Shown in pieces: positions 1 to 8,880 of a stretch of 64,000 nucleotides of DNA. The number at the start of each line of letters is the position of its first letter. Within the stretch, counting starts at the first letter, position 1. The stretch is from Paenibacillus lutimineralis. Lineage in GTDB: Bacteria > Bacillota > Bacilli > Paenibacillales > Paenibacillaceae. The DNA lies in contig NZ_CP034346.1 in the NCBI RefSeq assembly GCF_003991425.1, positions 3,881,501-3,945,500 on the forward strand, written 5' to 3'. The translations under genes and the position numbers were made by a program. Under the pieces are notes generated by a model. That model was not told the origin of the DNA. It saw nothing but the letters and a program-made list of their open reading frames with translations, and ran no database searches.

Positions 1-113
1 TACGTTTATACCTTTCACCAATCAGGCCCGCGAGCTGCAGATTTCACTAGCAATTGAATGAACTCAGACGCCGATTTATGACTGTCATCGTCGCAAATAT
101 ACCTATGAAGAAA
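1..113. other. Window edge, no gene assigned
   Basis: Open frames cross the left edge on the plus strand and stop at about 57 and 60, so the tail of an upstream plus-strand gene may lie here, followed by the terminator at 114-149. The 18-20 residues visible are too few to identify a family. No start codon with a ribosome site is seen. Confidence 0.3.
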
Positions 114-149
114 AACAGCCTGTTGAATGAAGCTCAACAGGCTGTTTCT
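114..149 (+). terminator. Rho-independent terminator
   Basis: A perfect 13-bp stem (114-126 with 134-146) with a 7-base loop, followed by a short T-rich stretch. It would end a plus-strand transcript entering from outside the window. Confidence 0.8.
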
Positions 150-181
150 TATTAAGAAGGGGTACTCGGTACATTGAATCG

Positions 182-207
182 TCCTAACGAAACTGCATAT
201 CGTTATT
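182..207 (+). repeat. 26-bp REP-like repeat, copy 1
   Basis: Matches the family consensus CTAACGAAACTG-n-GTATCGCTATTT with small changes. Seven copies are seen (182, 232, 294, 344, 15420, 48575, 48625), always between genes. Copies 1 and 2 are in one orientation and copies 3 and 4 in the other, so this cluster could fold into hairpins. Confidence 0.75.
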
Positions 208-231
208 CCTTCGAAAATACGTCGGTAATTA

Positions 232-258
232 TTCTAACGAAACTACGTATCGTTATTT
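232..258 (+). repeat. 26-bp REP-like repeat, copy 2
   Basis: Direct repeat of copy 1, 50 bases downstream, carrying CTAACGAAACTACGTATCGT. Confidence 0.75.
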
Positions 259-293
259 GCAATAAATTCAGGCCTTGAACGGCTTTTTTGGCA

Positions 294-317
294 AAATAGC
301 GATACCCTGTTTCGTTA
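294..317 (-). repeat. 26-bp REP-like repeat, copy 3
   Basis: Inverted copy (AAATAGCGATACCCTGTTTC and onward). Confidence 0.75.
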
Positions 318-343
318 CATTTTTCAGGAGCCTGTTTTGACGC

Positions 344-368
344 AAATAGCGATATAGTGTTTCGTTAG
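344..368 (-). repeat. 26-bp REP-like repeat, copy 4
   Basis: Inverted copy, again 50 bases from its neighbour, directly before the first MITE-like element. Confidence 0.75.
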
Positions 369-389
369 CGATCCCCACTTCAAATGAAG

Positions 390-566
390 GCTATAAAAGA
401 ACGGTTTTCAGCACCGAAAAGGTTGGATAAAGCTAGGGACTGAGGAGCGCAGCGTACGTAGTTTGTACGTGAGCACCAGAAGGCCCGGCTGAATTCAAGA
501 TTCGATGCCGAATCCATTGCATATGAAAAAACTTCATGATCAAAAGCGGACTTTTTAAGCTTCCTC
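390..566 (-). repeat. MITE-like dispersed repeat, copy A
   Basis: An inverted copy of the ~180-bp family best preserved at 59596-59770. Shared landmarks are CTGAAAACC at one end, the GGTGCTCACGTAC core, GACATCGAATCTTGAATTCA, TTTGATCA and the AAAAAGTCCG end. One terminal arm has diverged. It lies in tandem with copy B at a period of about 188 bp. A 63-codon open frame runs through it, but the frame recurs only because the repeat recurs. Confidence 0.85.
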
Positions 567-579
567 TTCAAATCATGGC

Positions 580-753
580 TTTAAAAGAACGGTTTTCAGC
601 ACCGAGAAGATTGGATGAAGCTAGGGACTGAGGAGCAGAGCGTACGTTTTGGGTACGTGAGCACCGGAAGGCCCAGGTGAATTCAAGATTCGATGTCGAG
701 ATCGCCTCTTGATATTACTTCGTGATCAAAAGCGGACTTTTTAAGCTTCCTCT
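580..753 (-). repeat. MITE-like dispersed repeat, copy B
   Basis: Second tandem copy in the same orientation. Its outer end runs up to the stop codon of the hrpB-like gene at 753-755, so the element sits exactly at the gene's 3' boundary. Confidence 0.85.
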
Positions 754-3314
754 CAAGGTTTGTTGGGGCGGACCTTGCGGGTGGCTGTAGCCTCCAACGG
801 ATCATCCGGCCAATAATGTTTCGGATAGCGCCCCTTCAGATCCTTCTTGATCTCAAAGTAAGTACCGCTCCAGAAGCTGCGCAAATCCGAGGTCACCTGG
901 ACAGGACGGCTGGCAGGCGACAGCAGATGCAGTGTAATCGGGATACGTCCGTAGCCGATTCGCGGCGTCTCCATCATGCCGAATACCTCCTGCAGACGGA
1001 CTGAGACATATGGCGCCTGCGGACCCTCATATTGAACCGGTATCTTGGATCCGCTTGGAACGATCAAATGTGTCGGCGCTTCAGCCTGAAGTTCCTGCAT
1101 TCGAGCCCAACCGATCCTATTTTCCAGAATCGTATAAAGCGACAGGCTCTGGAGCTCCGAACGCTTGCGCATACCGGTCACATAAGGCGCTAGCCATTCA
1201 TGTACGTGACGAGCCAATGCTTCATCCGTTAGATCAGGCCAGGAAGGCTCAAGACGGCGCAGGAACTCCACTCGAGCCTGCAGCTGTTTTGACTTGGCAT
1301 TCCAAGGCAGCAACGTGTCGATTTGCTCCGCCACTGCGCTAAGCAGCGCTTCTGTAATTCGCTCTGCGGTTGGATTTGGATCCGGCTTATCCTGTAGCAA
1401 AATGGCTCCTAACGTCAGACGACGGCGCACCCGCACTACCCCAGTATGTTCATCCCAATCCGCATGAGCGCTCTCCTCCATCTGATCCCGATAATACTCA
1501 TATACATGCTCCTCCGGCATCGGAGCGGCTAGCAAAATACGGCCCTCCGCGCCTTCGTCATCAACTTCTGCAATGGCAACAAACGGCTCGTCGCCGAGCA
1601 GCTGCCTATTCCGGAATACCGCTCCCCGGCCCGAACGCAGTAGGTATCTTCCATCCGAGCGTCGCCGTGCGATCCGGTCCGGATAGGCATAAGAGACAAG
1701 TAACCCGCAAAATGACAGCCAATCATCGGTATTTCCACCAGCCATCTCATTACTGGGCTGGATATCATCGGCTATCTTATGAAGCTGCCGCTCCCATTGG
1801 CCGCTGACCTGCAACAATCGCTGCAAGGCGTAGCCGTCCACATCGGCGCTATTCGCGGCACCGGGACGCGGGCTTCCTTCTTCGCCAGCTGCCATGACAA
1901 GCGATAGGCGCGTGCGCAGATCGCTGTCATTGGCAGCGGCTTGCCCGCGGAACAGGTCGCGCTCTTCGAGCAGCGCGGCCAGACGGCAGGCCGCGCGGGA
2001 GAGCCCGAGCGGGACCGCGCGCAGCAGCATATGGGCGAGCCGCGGATGCAATCCGAGCGAGGCCATCTGACGGCCGTGCGGCGTGATCGCGCCGGCCGCA
2101 TCCAGTGCGCCGAGCTGGCGCAGCAGCTCGGTCGCTTGGCGGTATGGAGCAGCTGGCGGCTCGTCCAGCCAGACCAGCTCCTCCGGGCTGGCGCCCCAGG
2201 CAGCCAGCTCAAGGGCAAGCGGCGTCAGGTCCGCTTCCAGCATTTCCGGCGGCGTGGCTGGGGCCAGCAACCGATCCTCAGCCTCGCTCCAGAGGCGGTA
2301 ACACACGCCTGGAGCGAGGCGGCCCGCCCGACCGCGGCGCTGGTCGGCCGAGTCGCGCGCCGCGCGCATCGTCGTGAGTCGGCTCATGCCGGTGCGCGGT
2401 GAGAACAGCGCGGTACGCCGCAGACCGCTGTCGATGACAACCGTGATCCCGGCCACGGTCAGACTTGACTCGGCGATAGACGTCGCCAATACGATCTTGC
2501 GCTTGCCCGCAGGTGGTGCGGCAATCGCCTGCTGCTGCATCTCCTGTGGCAGCGCGCCATAGAGCGGGGTGATCAGCACGTCGCTGCCCACCCGCTGTTC
2601 CTGCTCTAAAGCGCTTTGCACGCGGCGGATCTCCCTTGCACCAGGCAGAAACACAAGCAAACTGCCCGAATGGGCATTTAGCGCCTGCAGAACGGTGCGA
2701 GCTACCGCCGCTTCCAGCAGTTCATTCGGTCGCGTTGGCGCGTAAATCGTCTCCACGGGATACATGCTGCCCTTGCATTCAATGACTGGGGCGTCTTCAA
2801 GCAGACAAGCCACGGCAGCAGCATCCAATGTAGCCGACATGACTAGAATCCGTAAATCCTCACGCAGTATGGAACGGCTCTGCATCGCCAGCGCCAATCC
2901 AAGATCCGCATGCAAACTCCGCTCGTGGAATTCATCAAATATAATGAGTCCGATTCCGGTCAAACCCGGGTCATTCTGCAGCATCCTTGTCAGAATCCCC
3001 TCTGTCACAACAGTAATTCTAGTTCGGGCGGACACTCGGCTCTCTGTACGGATGCGATAGCCGACCGTCTCTCCAACGGATTCGCCTAATTGCTGTGCCA
3101 TATAGACGGCCGCGGCTCGCGCAGCAAGACGCCGGGGCTCCAGCATGATGATACCTTGGCCATTCAGCCATGGCTCATCCAACAGCGCCAGCGGCGTACG
3201 CGTCGTCTTCCCCGCCCCTGGCTCCGCTGTCAGGACGGCTCGTCCATCCTCTTGTAATTTCTCTATTAGTGTTGGCAACACCTTATCGATTGGCATCGGT
3301 TGTGAATTATGCAT
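753..3314 (-). CDS. hrpB: ATP-dependent DEAH-box helicase HrpB
   Basis: A large superfamily-2 RNA-helicase-like ATPase of 853 residues, the usual HrpB size. Motif I AEPGAGKTT is at about residues 30-38, the DEFH box near 125, the SAT motif near 160, and motif VI QRRGRAGR near 330. An HA2-type helical region follows, then the HrpB-specific C-terminal domain (GYGRIPITLHLLSPASRPVQ near 800). The biochemical role of HrpB in bacteria is poorly defined; RNA unwinding is inferred from the family. The start is the ATG at 3314. The gene stands alone, its 3' end touching a MITE-like repeat. GC content is high in its central part. Confidence 0.93.
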   Translation of the reverse strand: MHNSQPMPIDKVLPTLIEKLQEDGRAVLTAEPGAGKTTRTPLALLDEPWLNGQGIIMLEPRRLAARAAAVYMAQQLGESVGETVGYRIRTESRVSARTRITVVTEGILTRMLQNDPGLTGIGLIIFDEFHERSLHADLGLALAMQSRSILREDLRILVMSATLDAAAVACLLEDAPVIECKGSMYPVETIYAPTRPNELLEAAVARTVLQALNAHSGSLLVFLPGAREIRRVQSALEQEQRVGSDVLITPLYGALPQEMQQQAIAAPPAGKRKIVLATSIAESSLTVAGITVVIDSGLRRTALFSPRTGMSRLTTMRAARDSADQRRGRAGRLAPGVCYRLWSEAEDRLLAPATPPEMLEADLTPLALELAAWGASPEELVWLDEPPAAPYRQATELLRQLGALDAAGAITPHGRQMASLGLHPRLAHMLLRAVPLGLSRAACRLAALLEERDLFRGQAAANDSDLRTRLSLVMAAGEEGSPRPGAANSADVDGYALQRLLQVSGQWERQLHKIADDIQPSNEMAGGNTDDWLSFCGLLVSYAYPDRIARRRSDGRYLLRSGRGAVFRNRQLLGDEPFVAIAEVDDEGAEGRILLAAPMPEEHVYEYYRDQMEESAHADWDEHTGVVRVRRRLTLGAILLQDKPDPNPTAERITEALLSAVAEQIDTLLPWNAKSKQLQARVEFLRRLEPSWPDLTDEALARHVHEWLAPYVTGMRKRSELQSLSLYTILENRIGWARMQELQAEAPTHLIVPSGSKIPVQYEGPQAPYVSVRLQEVFGMMETPRIGYGRIPITLHLLSPASRPVQVTSDLRSFWSGTYFEIKKDLKGRYPKHYWPDDPLEATATRKVRPNKP

Positions 3315-3449
3315 AAATAGCTCCTGTACTTTTATTTGTGTATACGATCAATTTGTGGAGGCCAGAGAACATCATCTCCGGCTCCTTATTTACTGCCATG
3401 TATAGCGTATAGAATTCACTTACAGTGCGCAAGCTCCTTCCGTTTTTAA

Positions 3450-3474
3450 AATAACTGTATTTATACACTTGTTC
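3450..3474 (+). repeat. AT-rich inverted-repeat family, arm 1
   Basis: Contains ATTTATACACTT (3459-3470), which is perfectly complementary to AAGTGTATAAAT at 3565-3576. A related degenerate arm is at 3611-3635. The three arms form a third small repeat group in the hrpB-gluQ gap. Confidence 0.55.
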
Positions 3475-3493
3475 CGCCAACTTATTGCTCAAA

Positions 3494-3536
3494 AGAGAAA
3501 TTTAGTTGCGGATATGCAACTATTTTCTCTTTTTTT
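3494..3536 (+). terminator. Terminator-like hairpin
   Basis: AGAGAAATTTAGTTGC and GCAACTATTTTCTCT form a stem of about 14 bp with one bulge, followed by a run of seven T. No plus-strand gene precedes it in this gap (3315-3816), so it may belong to a small RNA or be part of the repeat cluster. Confidence 0.55.
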
Positions 3537-3559
3537 CTCCAATGCACTGTGTATTTCAA

Positions 3560-3635
3560 TAAATAAGTGTATAAATGCAACTATATGTCCAAGGAGCGGC
3601 TTATAAAGCCAAAATAGTTGTAATTAAGCACTTAT
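3560..3635. repeat. AT-rich inverted-repeat family, arms 2 and 3
   Basis: AATAAGTGTATAAATGCAAC at 3562-3581 faces a degenerate inverted copy around 3611-3635 (about 17 of 21 positions match). The pair could fold into a long hairpin. Nothing else is seen in this 500-base gap except the gluQ ribosome site. Confidence 0.5.
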
Positions 3636-3816
3636 TCTTAGCAGGTCGCTTCAAAATAAGATATGAGGCTATACCGCTGATAGAGATAGGCAATGAAGCA
3701 TACTACCTATACTTCATTAGCCTATGTATTCAACATTTGCTGCTCTTGTTCACAGCCCATCCCTGAAGAGTTATAATGTGCTAGGAAAGTTATTGGTACG
3801 AGGAAGTGATTGGAAG

Positions 3817-4779
3817 ATGAGACGAGGACGCTTTGCGCCTACTCCTTCAGGGGATATGCATCTTGGCAACGCCAAAATCGCCCTGCTATCCTGGCTGCAA
3901 ATCCGTGCGGCCGGCGGACAATTTATTCTGCGAATTGAAGACATTGATATACAGCGCTCCAGACCGGAGATTACAGAGAGGATTATCATCGATTTGAAAT
4001 GGCTCGGGCTGGATTGGGATGAAGGCCCAGAGGCGGGCTGCTCCTATGGCCCTTATTGGCAAAGCGAGCGGCTCGAGCTGTACCATGAAGCATTGGTCAA
4101 GCTGCAGGCGAAGCACCGCCTCTATCCGTGCTACTGCAGTCGCGCCGAGTTGCTGGCTGTGGCTGGCGCGCCGCACGGCCTTGCCTCCGAGGGCACGGCT
4201 TACGCTGGGACCTGCCGCTTCCTGAGCGAAGCAGAGCGCATAGAAAAAGCCAAGAGCAAGACGCCTTCGCTGCGTTTTGCTCTTGGCGAGGATGCCACCT
4301 CCTTCGAGGATGGCATCTTTGGTCCACAATCGTTCCCGCCCGGCAGTGGCGGGGACTTCATCGTACGGCGAGCAGACGGGATGTATTCCTACCAGCTCGC
4401 CGTCACCATCGATGATGCCTTGATGGGCATCACCGATGTTCTGCGCGGCGCGGATCTGCTCGATTCCACGCCGCGCCAGCTCCAGCTCTATCAAGTGCTG
4501 GAGCTAACCCCGCCTACCTTCGCCCACGCACCGCTGCTGCTCGGCGAAGACGGACATCGCCTGGCCAAGCGGCATGGCGATCTCAGCATATCCGCGCTGC
4601 GCACAGCTGGCGCGAGGCCAGAAGCAATCATCGGCTGGATCGCTTACATCTGCGGAATCATCAGCAAGCCGGAGCCCGTCCAGGCAAGCGATCTGGTCAG
4701 CAGCTTCTCGCTGCATTCAATAAAGCACCAGCCTTTTATACTGACGCAGCAAATCATTCGTCAGCTCCTGCCCTCCTAA
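3817..4779 (+). CDS. gluQ: Glutamyl-Q tRNA(Asp) synthetase
   Basis: A truncated class I glutamyl-tRNA synthetase paralogue (320 residues, no anticodon-binding domain) that attaches glutamate to queuosine in tRNA(Asp). The N-terminus RRGRFAPTPSGDMHLGNAK carries the HIGH-type motif. A zinc site of GluQ type is visible (CYCSRAE ... YAGTCR) near residues 105-140, and the KMSKS-like stretch HRLAKRHGDL near 250. I place the start at the ATG at 3817, after AGGAAG, because homologues begin just before the FAPTPSG motif; an ATG at 3724 would add 31 unrelated residues. Confidence 0.9.
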   Translation: MRRGRFAPTPSGDMHLGNAKIALLSWLQIRAAGGQFILRIEDIDIQRSRPEITERIIIDLKWLGLDWDEGPEAGCSYGPYWQSERLELYHEALVKLQAKHRLYPCYCSRAELLAVAGAPHGLASEGTAYAGTCRFLSEAERIEKAKSKTPSLRFALGEDATSFEDGIFGPQSFPPGSGGDFIVRRADGMYSYQLAVTIDDALMGITDVLRGADLLDSTPRQLQLYQVLELTPPTFAHAPLLLGEDGHRLAKRHGDLSISALRTAGARPEAIIGWIAYICGIISKPEPVQASDLVSSFSLHSIKHQPFILTQQIIRQLLPS

Positions 4780-4803
4780 TCTAAAGGAGAGACAGAAGCT
4801 AAG

Positions 4804-5610
4804 CTATAACAACGACTCCGCACCGTCGATGACAATGCGCGCCCCTGTAATATGCGAGGATTCATCGCTAGCCAGGTAAGCGACCAAATCGGCTACTTGA
4901 GCAGGTTGGCCCGGACCATCCGCAAGCGGCTGTGAGCCCTCCGGATATTCGACGGGAATCACAATCTCCTTCAGTTCTTCACGAACTTCAGTGGACGAAT
5001 CAATATTCGTCGAAATGGCACCCGGGCAGATGACGTTGACGCGGATTTTATATTTGGCAAGTTCCAGCGCCATCATCTTGGCAAAGGCAACCTGTCCCGC
5101 CTTCGTTGTACTGTATGCCGACATTCCAAAGCCGGAGAAGCGGTCATTACCATTGATTGAGCTCGTTATGATAATGCTTCCACTGTCTTGCTGTTTCAAA
5201 TAAGGTACGGTATGCTTGACGGTCAAGAATGTACCACCCAGATTAATGCTGATCGTCCTCTCCCAATCATCGAAGCTCAATTCCTCCACAGGCGCCAGCA
5301 CACCATTAATCCCGGCATTTGCGAAGACGATATCAATCCCGCCAAAATGAGTCACCACTTCCTTCACGGCCTGCTCGACCCTTACCGGATCAGCAACATC
5401 GACATCGAAGGCTCGTGAATGGCCATGAATCACTTCATTAATATGTCGCTCCGTACTACGGGTGCGCTCATCGATAAGATCAAAGAGAGCGACATTGGCC
5501 CCTTCCCCCGCTAGCTTCAATGCTGCTGCTCTACCGATCCCAGAGCCCGCTCCGGTGATCAGCGCTGTTCTTCCACTAAATCTTCCGGACTTGCTAAGAT
5601 TTTCTGTCAT
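4804..5610 (-). CDS. SDR family oxidoreductase
   Basis: A classical short-chain dehydrogenase/reductase of 268 residues. It has the NAD(P)-binding GAGSGIGRA motif near residue 15, NAG (FANAGINGV) near 95, and the catalytic Ser...Tyr-X3-Lys (ITSSINGND ... YSTTKAGQ) around 145-170. Substrate unknown. The start is set at the ATG at 5610, because AGGAG (complement of 5621-5625) lies ten bases upstream and overlaps the more distal ATG at 5628. Stands alone, convergent with gluQ. Confidence 0.9.
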   Translation of the reverse strand: MTENLSKSGRFSGRTALITGAGSGIGRAAALKLAGEGANVALFDLIDERTRSTERHINEVIHGHSRAFDVDVADPVRVEQAVKEVVTHFGGIDIVFANAGINGVLAPVEELSFDDWERTISINLGGTFLTVKHTVPYLKQQDSGSIIITSSINGNDRFSGFGMSAYSTTKAGQVAFAKMMALELAKYKIRVNVICPGAISTNIDSSTEVREELKEIVIPVEYPEGSQPLADGPGQPAQVADLVAYLASDESSHITGARIVIDGAESLL

Positions 5611-5715
5611 ATTGAACACGCTCCTCATTATAGATCATGCGACACAGACACATAACATCTGTTCATGCAAAAGTCCCTGTCACAAGATTACCCATAATGA
5701 GGGGCTATTTAATCA

Positions 5716-6357
5716 TTAAAGATCCCTTCTCTTAAAGATGGACCAGGAGATTAGATAGGATATGACGATGATCAGCAGCAATGAGCTTATACCAAGCGCG
5801 ATACTCCCTGTCTGATGGGAATTGATCCATGAAGTGACCTGCTCAATGTCATTTGTGTCACCCGCAATGCTCGATATAGCGATATTGCCCAGCATGACAA
5901 GTACCATCATGGCGATATTCAAAAACTGCGCACCGTGTATACCAAGCCAATAATACAAAGGCAAATAGATACTCATCGTCAACAGCACCGAAGCCAAGCT
6001 TCCGGCTAACAGAAAGTATTCATTAAATACAATCTCCGAATTAAATTGCCTTATCCCAAAGCTGACTCCAAAGCAAACAGCCTCCGCTAAGAAAATGGCC
6101 AAGACTGAGGATACATATTTGGCTAACACGATAATGCTGCGCTTAATTGGCAATGTGATCAGGAACTGCTGATTGCCCAGCCGCATATCGCTACCAACGA
6201 CGAGAATCAGCATCATCCCCGGGAAGAGACCATATAGCATATTCGGATTATTCGTTGAGAACATTCCAGAGAACGCGAGTACGTAGAGTGCGATAATCCA
6301 TAAATAACGGCGCTGTAGAATGAAATCCTTACGTACCAGATTGATAATATTAGACAC
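5716..6357 (-). CDS. ABC-2 type transporter permease
   Basis: A membrane protein of 213 residues with about six hydrophobic segments, starting with FILQRRYLWIIALYVLAFSG. It begins with GTG at 6357, overlapping the last 8 bases of the ATPase gene, so translation is probably coupled. This is the permease of a GntR-ATPase-permease operon like Bacillus ytr systems. Substrate unknown; such operons often respond to cell-wall stress (family knowledge, not shown here). Confidence 0.85.
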   Translation of the reverse strand: MSNIINLVRKDFILQRRYLWIIALYVLAFSGMFSTNNPNMLYGLFPGMMLILVVGSDMRLGNQQFLITLPIKRSIIVLAKYVSSVLAIFLAEAVCFGVSFGIRQFNSEIVFNEYFLLAGSLASVLLTMSIYLPLYYWLGIHGAQFLNIAMMVLVMLGNIAISSIAGDTNDIEQVTSWINSHQTGSIALGISSLLLIIVISYLISWSIFKRRDL

Positions 6358-7216
6358 GGACCTTTCTCTCCTTTACCGTAAAATACATAATATCCTCCAG
6401 TGTCGGCTGCTGATACATTACCGAATTACCGAACATGGAGACCGCACTGCTGCGATCAGCAGACAACCCTTCAAAGCCCAGGCTCGTCTCTCTAACTCCG
6501 ACAAAGGCTTGACGCACATCATTATCCAGTAGCTCCTTGCCACCCTTAATAAGCACATACCGCTCCAGAATTTCATCCTTCGTATCTGTAAATACGAGCC
6601 TTCCCCGATTCAAGAACGTCACATAGTCAGCAATCCGATCTAGATCAGTCGTTACATGAGTCGAGAACAGAATCGTCCTCTGCTCATCCAATATATATTC
6701 AGACAACAGCTCCAGCAATTCACGACGGAACACCGGGTCAAGCCCAGCCGTAGGTTCGTCCATGATGAGCAGCGAAGGATTGTGTGCCAGCGCAATCGCA
6801 ATCGCATATTTCATCTTCATTCCTTTGGAGCAGTCCTTAATCTTCTTGCGCATTGGAAGCTCGAACTGATCCATATATCTCTGGAAAGCGAGCTCATCCC
6901 AATCTTTATAAAAAGGGGCTACAACCTTCTTCATCTGCTCCATACTTAGCCAATCATAAAAAATATTCTCATCGGAAATATAACCGATCTTCTGCTTATA
7001 TACAGCTTCTTCCTTCCCCGTGTCCTGCCCCAGTACTCGGATGCCGCCCTGATCCGGCGTTACAATCCCCATAATCATTTTAATAATCGTACTCTTCCCC
7101 GCTCCATTCGGGCCGATCAGTCCAGTTATATATCCCTTAGGGGCCTCAAATGTAACGTCCGACAACTCATAATTTTTATAATTCTTGCCTATTCCCTGAA
7201 CTTCAATGGCATTCAT
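6350..7216 (-). CDS. ABC transporter ATP-binding protein
   Basis: A 288-residue ATPase with Walker A GPNGAGKST near residue 37, Walker B LLIMDEPTAG near 150, and an H-loop STHV. The signature is CSKGMKMKYA, the form common in ABC-2 export ATPases. It overlaps the GntR gene upstream by 4 bases and the permease downstream by 8, making a tight three-gene operon. Confidence 0.9.
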   Translation of the reverse strand: MNAIEVQGIGKNYKNYELSDVTFEAPKGYITGLIGPNGAGKSTIIKMIMGIVTPDQGGIRVLGQDTGKEEAVYKQKIGYISDENIFYDWLSMEQMKKVVAPFYKDWDELAFQRYMDQFELPMRKKIKDCSKGMKMKYAIAIALAHNPSLLIMDEPTAGLDPVFRRELLELLSEYILDEQRTILFSTHVTTDLDRIADYVTFLNRGRLVFTDTKDEILERYVLIKGGKELLDNDVRQAFVGVRETSLGFEGLSADRSSAVSMFGNSVMYQQPTLEDIMYFTVKERKVRV

Positions 7217-7599
7217 CCCTCTTTACCTCCCTCTTGATCTAACAACCTGATCCATTCGATCAGATCATCGGTGGACACTGAAATTTGATTAGCCCCATCC
7301 AGCAGCTCTCTGATCTGCTTCTCCAATTGTCTCATCTGCTGCTCACGGATAAATTCCTGGTTTCCACCTGATACGAACGAACCTTTGCCCACTACAGAGT
7401 CGATCAGTCCTTCCTGCTCCAGCTCGTCATACGCTCGCTTTGTCGTTATGACACTAATTTGCAAGTCTTTGGCCAGTTGACGGATTGACGGAAGAGCGCT
7501 CCCTGGCGCAAGCTCCCCCTGCAGAATACCGCTGCGGATCTGTCTGACAATCTGCGAATATATGGGTTCTCCCGAAGAGTGGGACAATAAAATGTTCAT
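7213..7599 (-). CDS. GntR family transcriptional regulator (YtrA-like)
   Basis: A 128-residue regulator with an N-terminal GntR winged helix (EPIYSQIVRQIRSGILQGEL, then LPSIRQLAKDLQISVITTKR) and only a short C-terminal helical tail, as in the YtrA subfamily. It heads the ABC operon and probably represses it. The promoter and a palindrome that could be its operator lie at 7641-7680. Confidence 0.9.
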   Translation of the reverse strand: MNILLSHSSGEPIYSQIVRQIRSGILQGELAPGSALPSIRQLAKDLQISVITTKRAYDELEQEGLIDSVVGKGSFVSGGNQEFIREQQMRQLEKQIRELLDGANQISVSTDDLIEWIRLLDQEGGKEG

Positions 7600-7640
7600 G
7601 CTTCACCTTCTTCACTTATCAGTGTTATGTTCGTTTCTAG

Positions 7641-7680
7641 TGTATATATACAATATATACAATCAGCGCATATTTTGCAA
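7641..7680 (-). promoter_or_regulatory. Promoter and candidate operator of the GntR-ABC operon
   Basis: On the minus strand TTGCAA (7675-7680), a 17-base spacer and TATATT (7652-7657) form a good sigma-A promoter. The perfect palindrome TGTATATATACA (7641-7652) lies at the downstream edge of the -10 box, where a repressor would block transcription. Confidence 0.65.
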
Positions 7681-7751
7681 CGGATAGTTAAGGTTATAAT
7701 TTGAAAGTCAAAATGATTTCTAATTGATTCTAACGGTCAGTGTGCACAGCA

Positions 7752-7782
7752 AAAAGGCCATCACCAAGGTGATAGCCCTTTT
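7752..7782 (-). terminator. Terminator after the 63-residue membrane protein
   Basis: A stem of about 12 bp with a 2-base centre and T-runs on both strands; by position it ends the minus-strand gene at 7804-7995. Confidence 0.75.
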
Positions 7783-7803
7783 GAGTAAGCTTGTTTGGTT
7801 ATT

Positions 7804-7995
7804 CTATCCTGCTATAACAAACTGAAGGATTCCAACCAGGAGCATGGCCCCAGTTACAATGAGAAAGCCCGTTATAAACCATTTTAAATAATGACTTGGC
7901 CGGGTTGGTTGCCCTTTATACTGCTCAAGCTCTCTTTCCAACCGCTCCACACGCTCGCGAAGATCACGAACATCATCATTATTAAATGAACTCAT
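7804..7995 (-). CDS. Small coiled-coil membrane protein
   Basis: A 63-residue protein: an N-terminal charged heptad-like stretch (VRDLRERVERLERELEQYKG) followed by one transmembrane segment (WFITGFLIVTGAMLLVGILQ). Probably membrane-anchored and oligomeric. Family not recognised. It starts at the ATG at 7995 after AGGGGGAGT and has its own terminator. Confidence 0.75.
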   Translation of the reverse strand: MSSFNNDDVRDLRERVERLERELEQYKGQPTRPSHYLKWFITGFLIVTGAMLLVGILQFVIAG

Positions 7996-8055
7996 TATCT
8001 ACTCCCCCTCAGGTAAAAGGTTATTCAATAATCCCCCGTGTGATCACGAAGGAAT

Positions 8056-8880
8056 TCACGAAATAGGCTCGGCCAGCCAGTCTTTAATCATCTCCTGAAT
8101 ATTTTCCATCGAAGTAGGCGTTGCGATCATCCAGTCCTCATCATGCTTCGCACTTGATCGAATCAACCAATTAATATGATGATTACTCATAAATTGTACG
8201 TATTGAACTTCCCAGACATTATTATTCCATAAATAAAAACGAAGTGAACCTTTGGAGGTATTCGACTTGATACATCTTGCCAAAGCAATCATGGCTTCCT
8301 GTTCATCTGTAGTATTCGAGAGCTGTTCTATCAATTCCTCTACATCCAGCTGTGTAGCTTCAGATAATATTTCATCAAATTGACTCCTGGACAACATAAG
8401 AGCCGGAAGCTCTCCAGGGTTCTGTAGCTTCTGCTCCGTACAGCCAAATGAATGCACAAGCTCATTATTATCTATGTTCAAATAAGTTAATCGATATTGT
8501 CCTTCATCTTTCTTGAGACATTCGATTCTTATGATTTTATCTTCGTGTATATACAGAAACTCCTCATACTCCCGGTCGTCCAATATATACTGAAGTAAAT
8601 AAGCTTTCTTGGCTAGATAAATATGACCGAGCATAATAAGCAGTTGGGCTGAAATTCGAAGCTCTCCATCTGTTCCGGGGATGAAATATCCTTTACGCTT
8701 CAGCAATTCTCTACCTTCATACCAGATTTGCTCTGCAGAATCGGATGCGCAACATTGAAGCACGAAAGCTTCCGTATCTTGATCCGGCAAGCCTTTCTCC
8801 CCTAATAGATTAATCATGAAATATAATTCCATAGAGCTTATGATGAATTCGCCTGGCTGGTCTGATTCCACTGTGTCCAT
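8056..8880 (-). CDS. Hypothetical protein, 274 residues
   Basis: A soluble, acidic protein with no signal peptide or membrane segment. It starts FIISSMELYFMINLLGEKGL and ends with a W-rich region (HHINWLIRSSAKHDEDWMIA). I do not recognise the family with confidence. The start is set at the ATG at 8880, just after AAAGGGGGTGTGAAG; the ATG at 8928 lacks a ribosome site. It stands alone. Confidence 0.75.
   Translation of the reverse strand: MDTVESDQPGEFIISSMELYFMINLLGEKGLPDQDTEAFVLQCCASDSAEQIWYEGRELLKRKGYFIPGTDGELRISAQLLIMLGHIYLAKKAYLLQYILDDREYEEFLYIHEDKIIRIECLKKDEGQYRLTYLNIDNNELVHSFGCTEQKLQNPGELPALMLSRSQFDEILSEATQLDVEELIEQLSNTTDEQEAMIALARCIKSNTSKGSLRFYLWNNNVWEVQYVQFMSNHHINWLIRSSAKHDEDWMIATPTSMENIQEMIKDWLAEPIS

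Noticed and set aside
380..571. 63-codon ORF in repeat copy A, with similar ORFs at 37060-37254 and 59582-59767 giving related peptides (SNLEFSRAF ... LLGAEN)
   Set aside because: The peptides are alike only because the DNA repeat is alike. Starts vary, there is no consistent ribosome site, and in other copies the frame is broken.
1010..2562. Several plus-strand ORFs of 60-153 codons inside the hrpB gene
   Set aside because: They are antisense frames opened by the high GC of hrpB, with no ribosome sites and low-complexity Arg/Ala/Ser-rich products.
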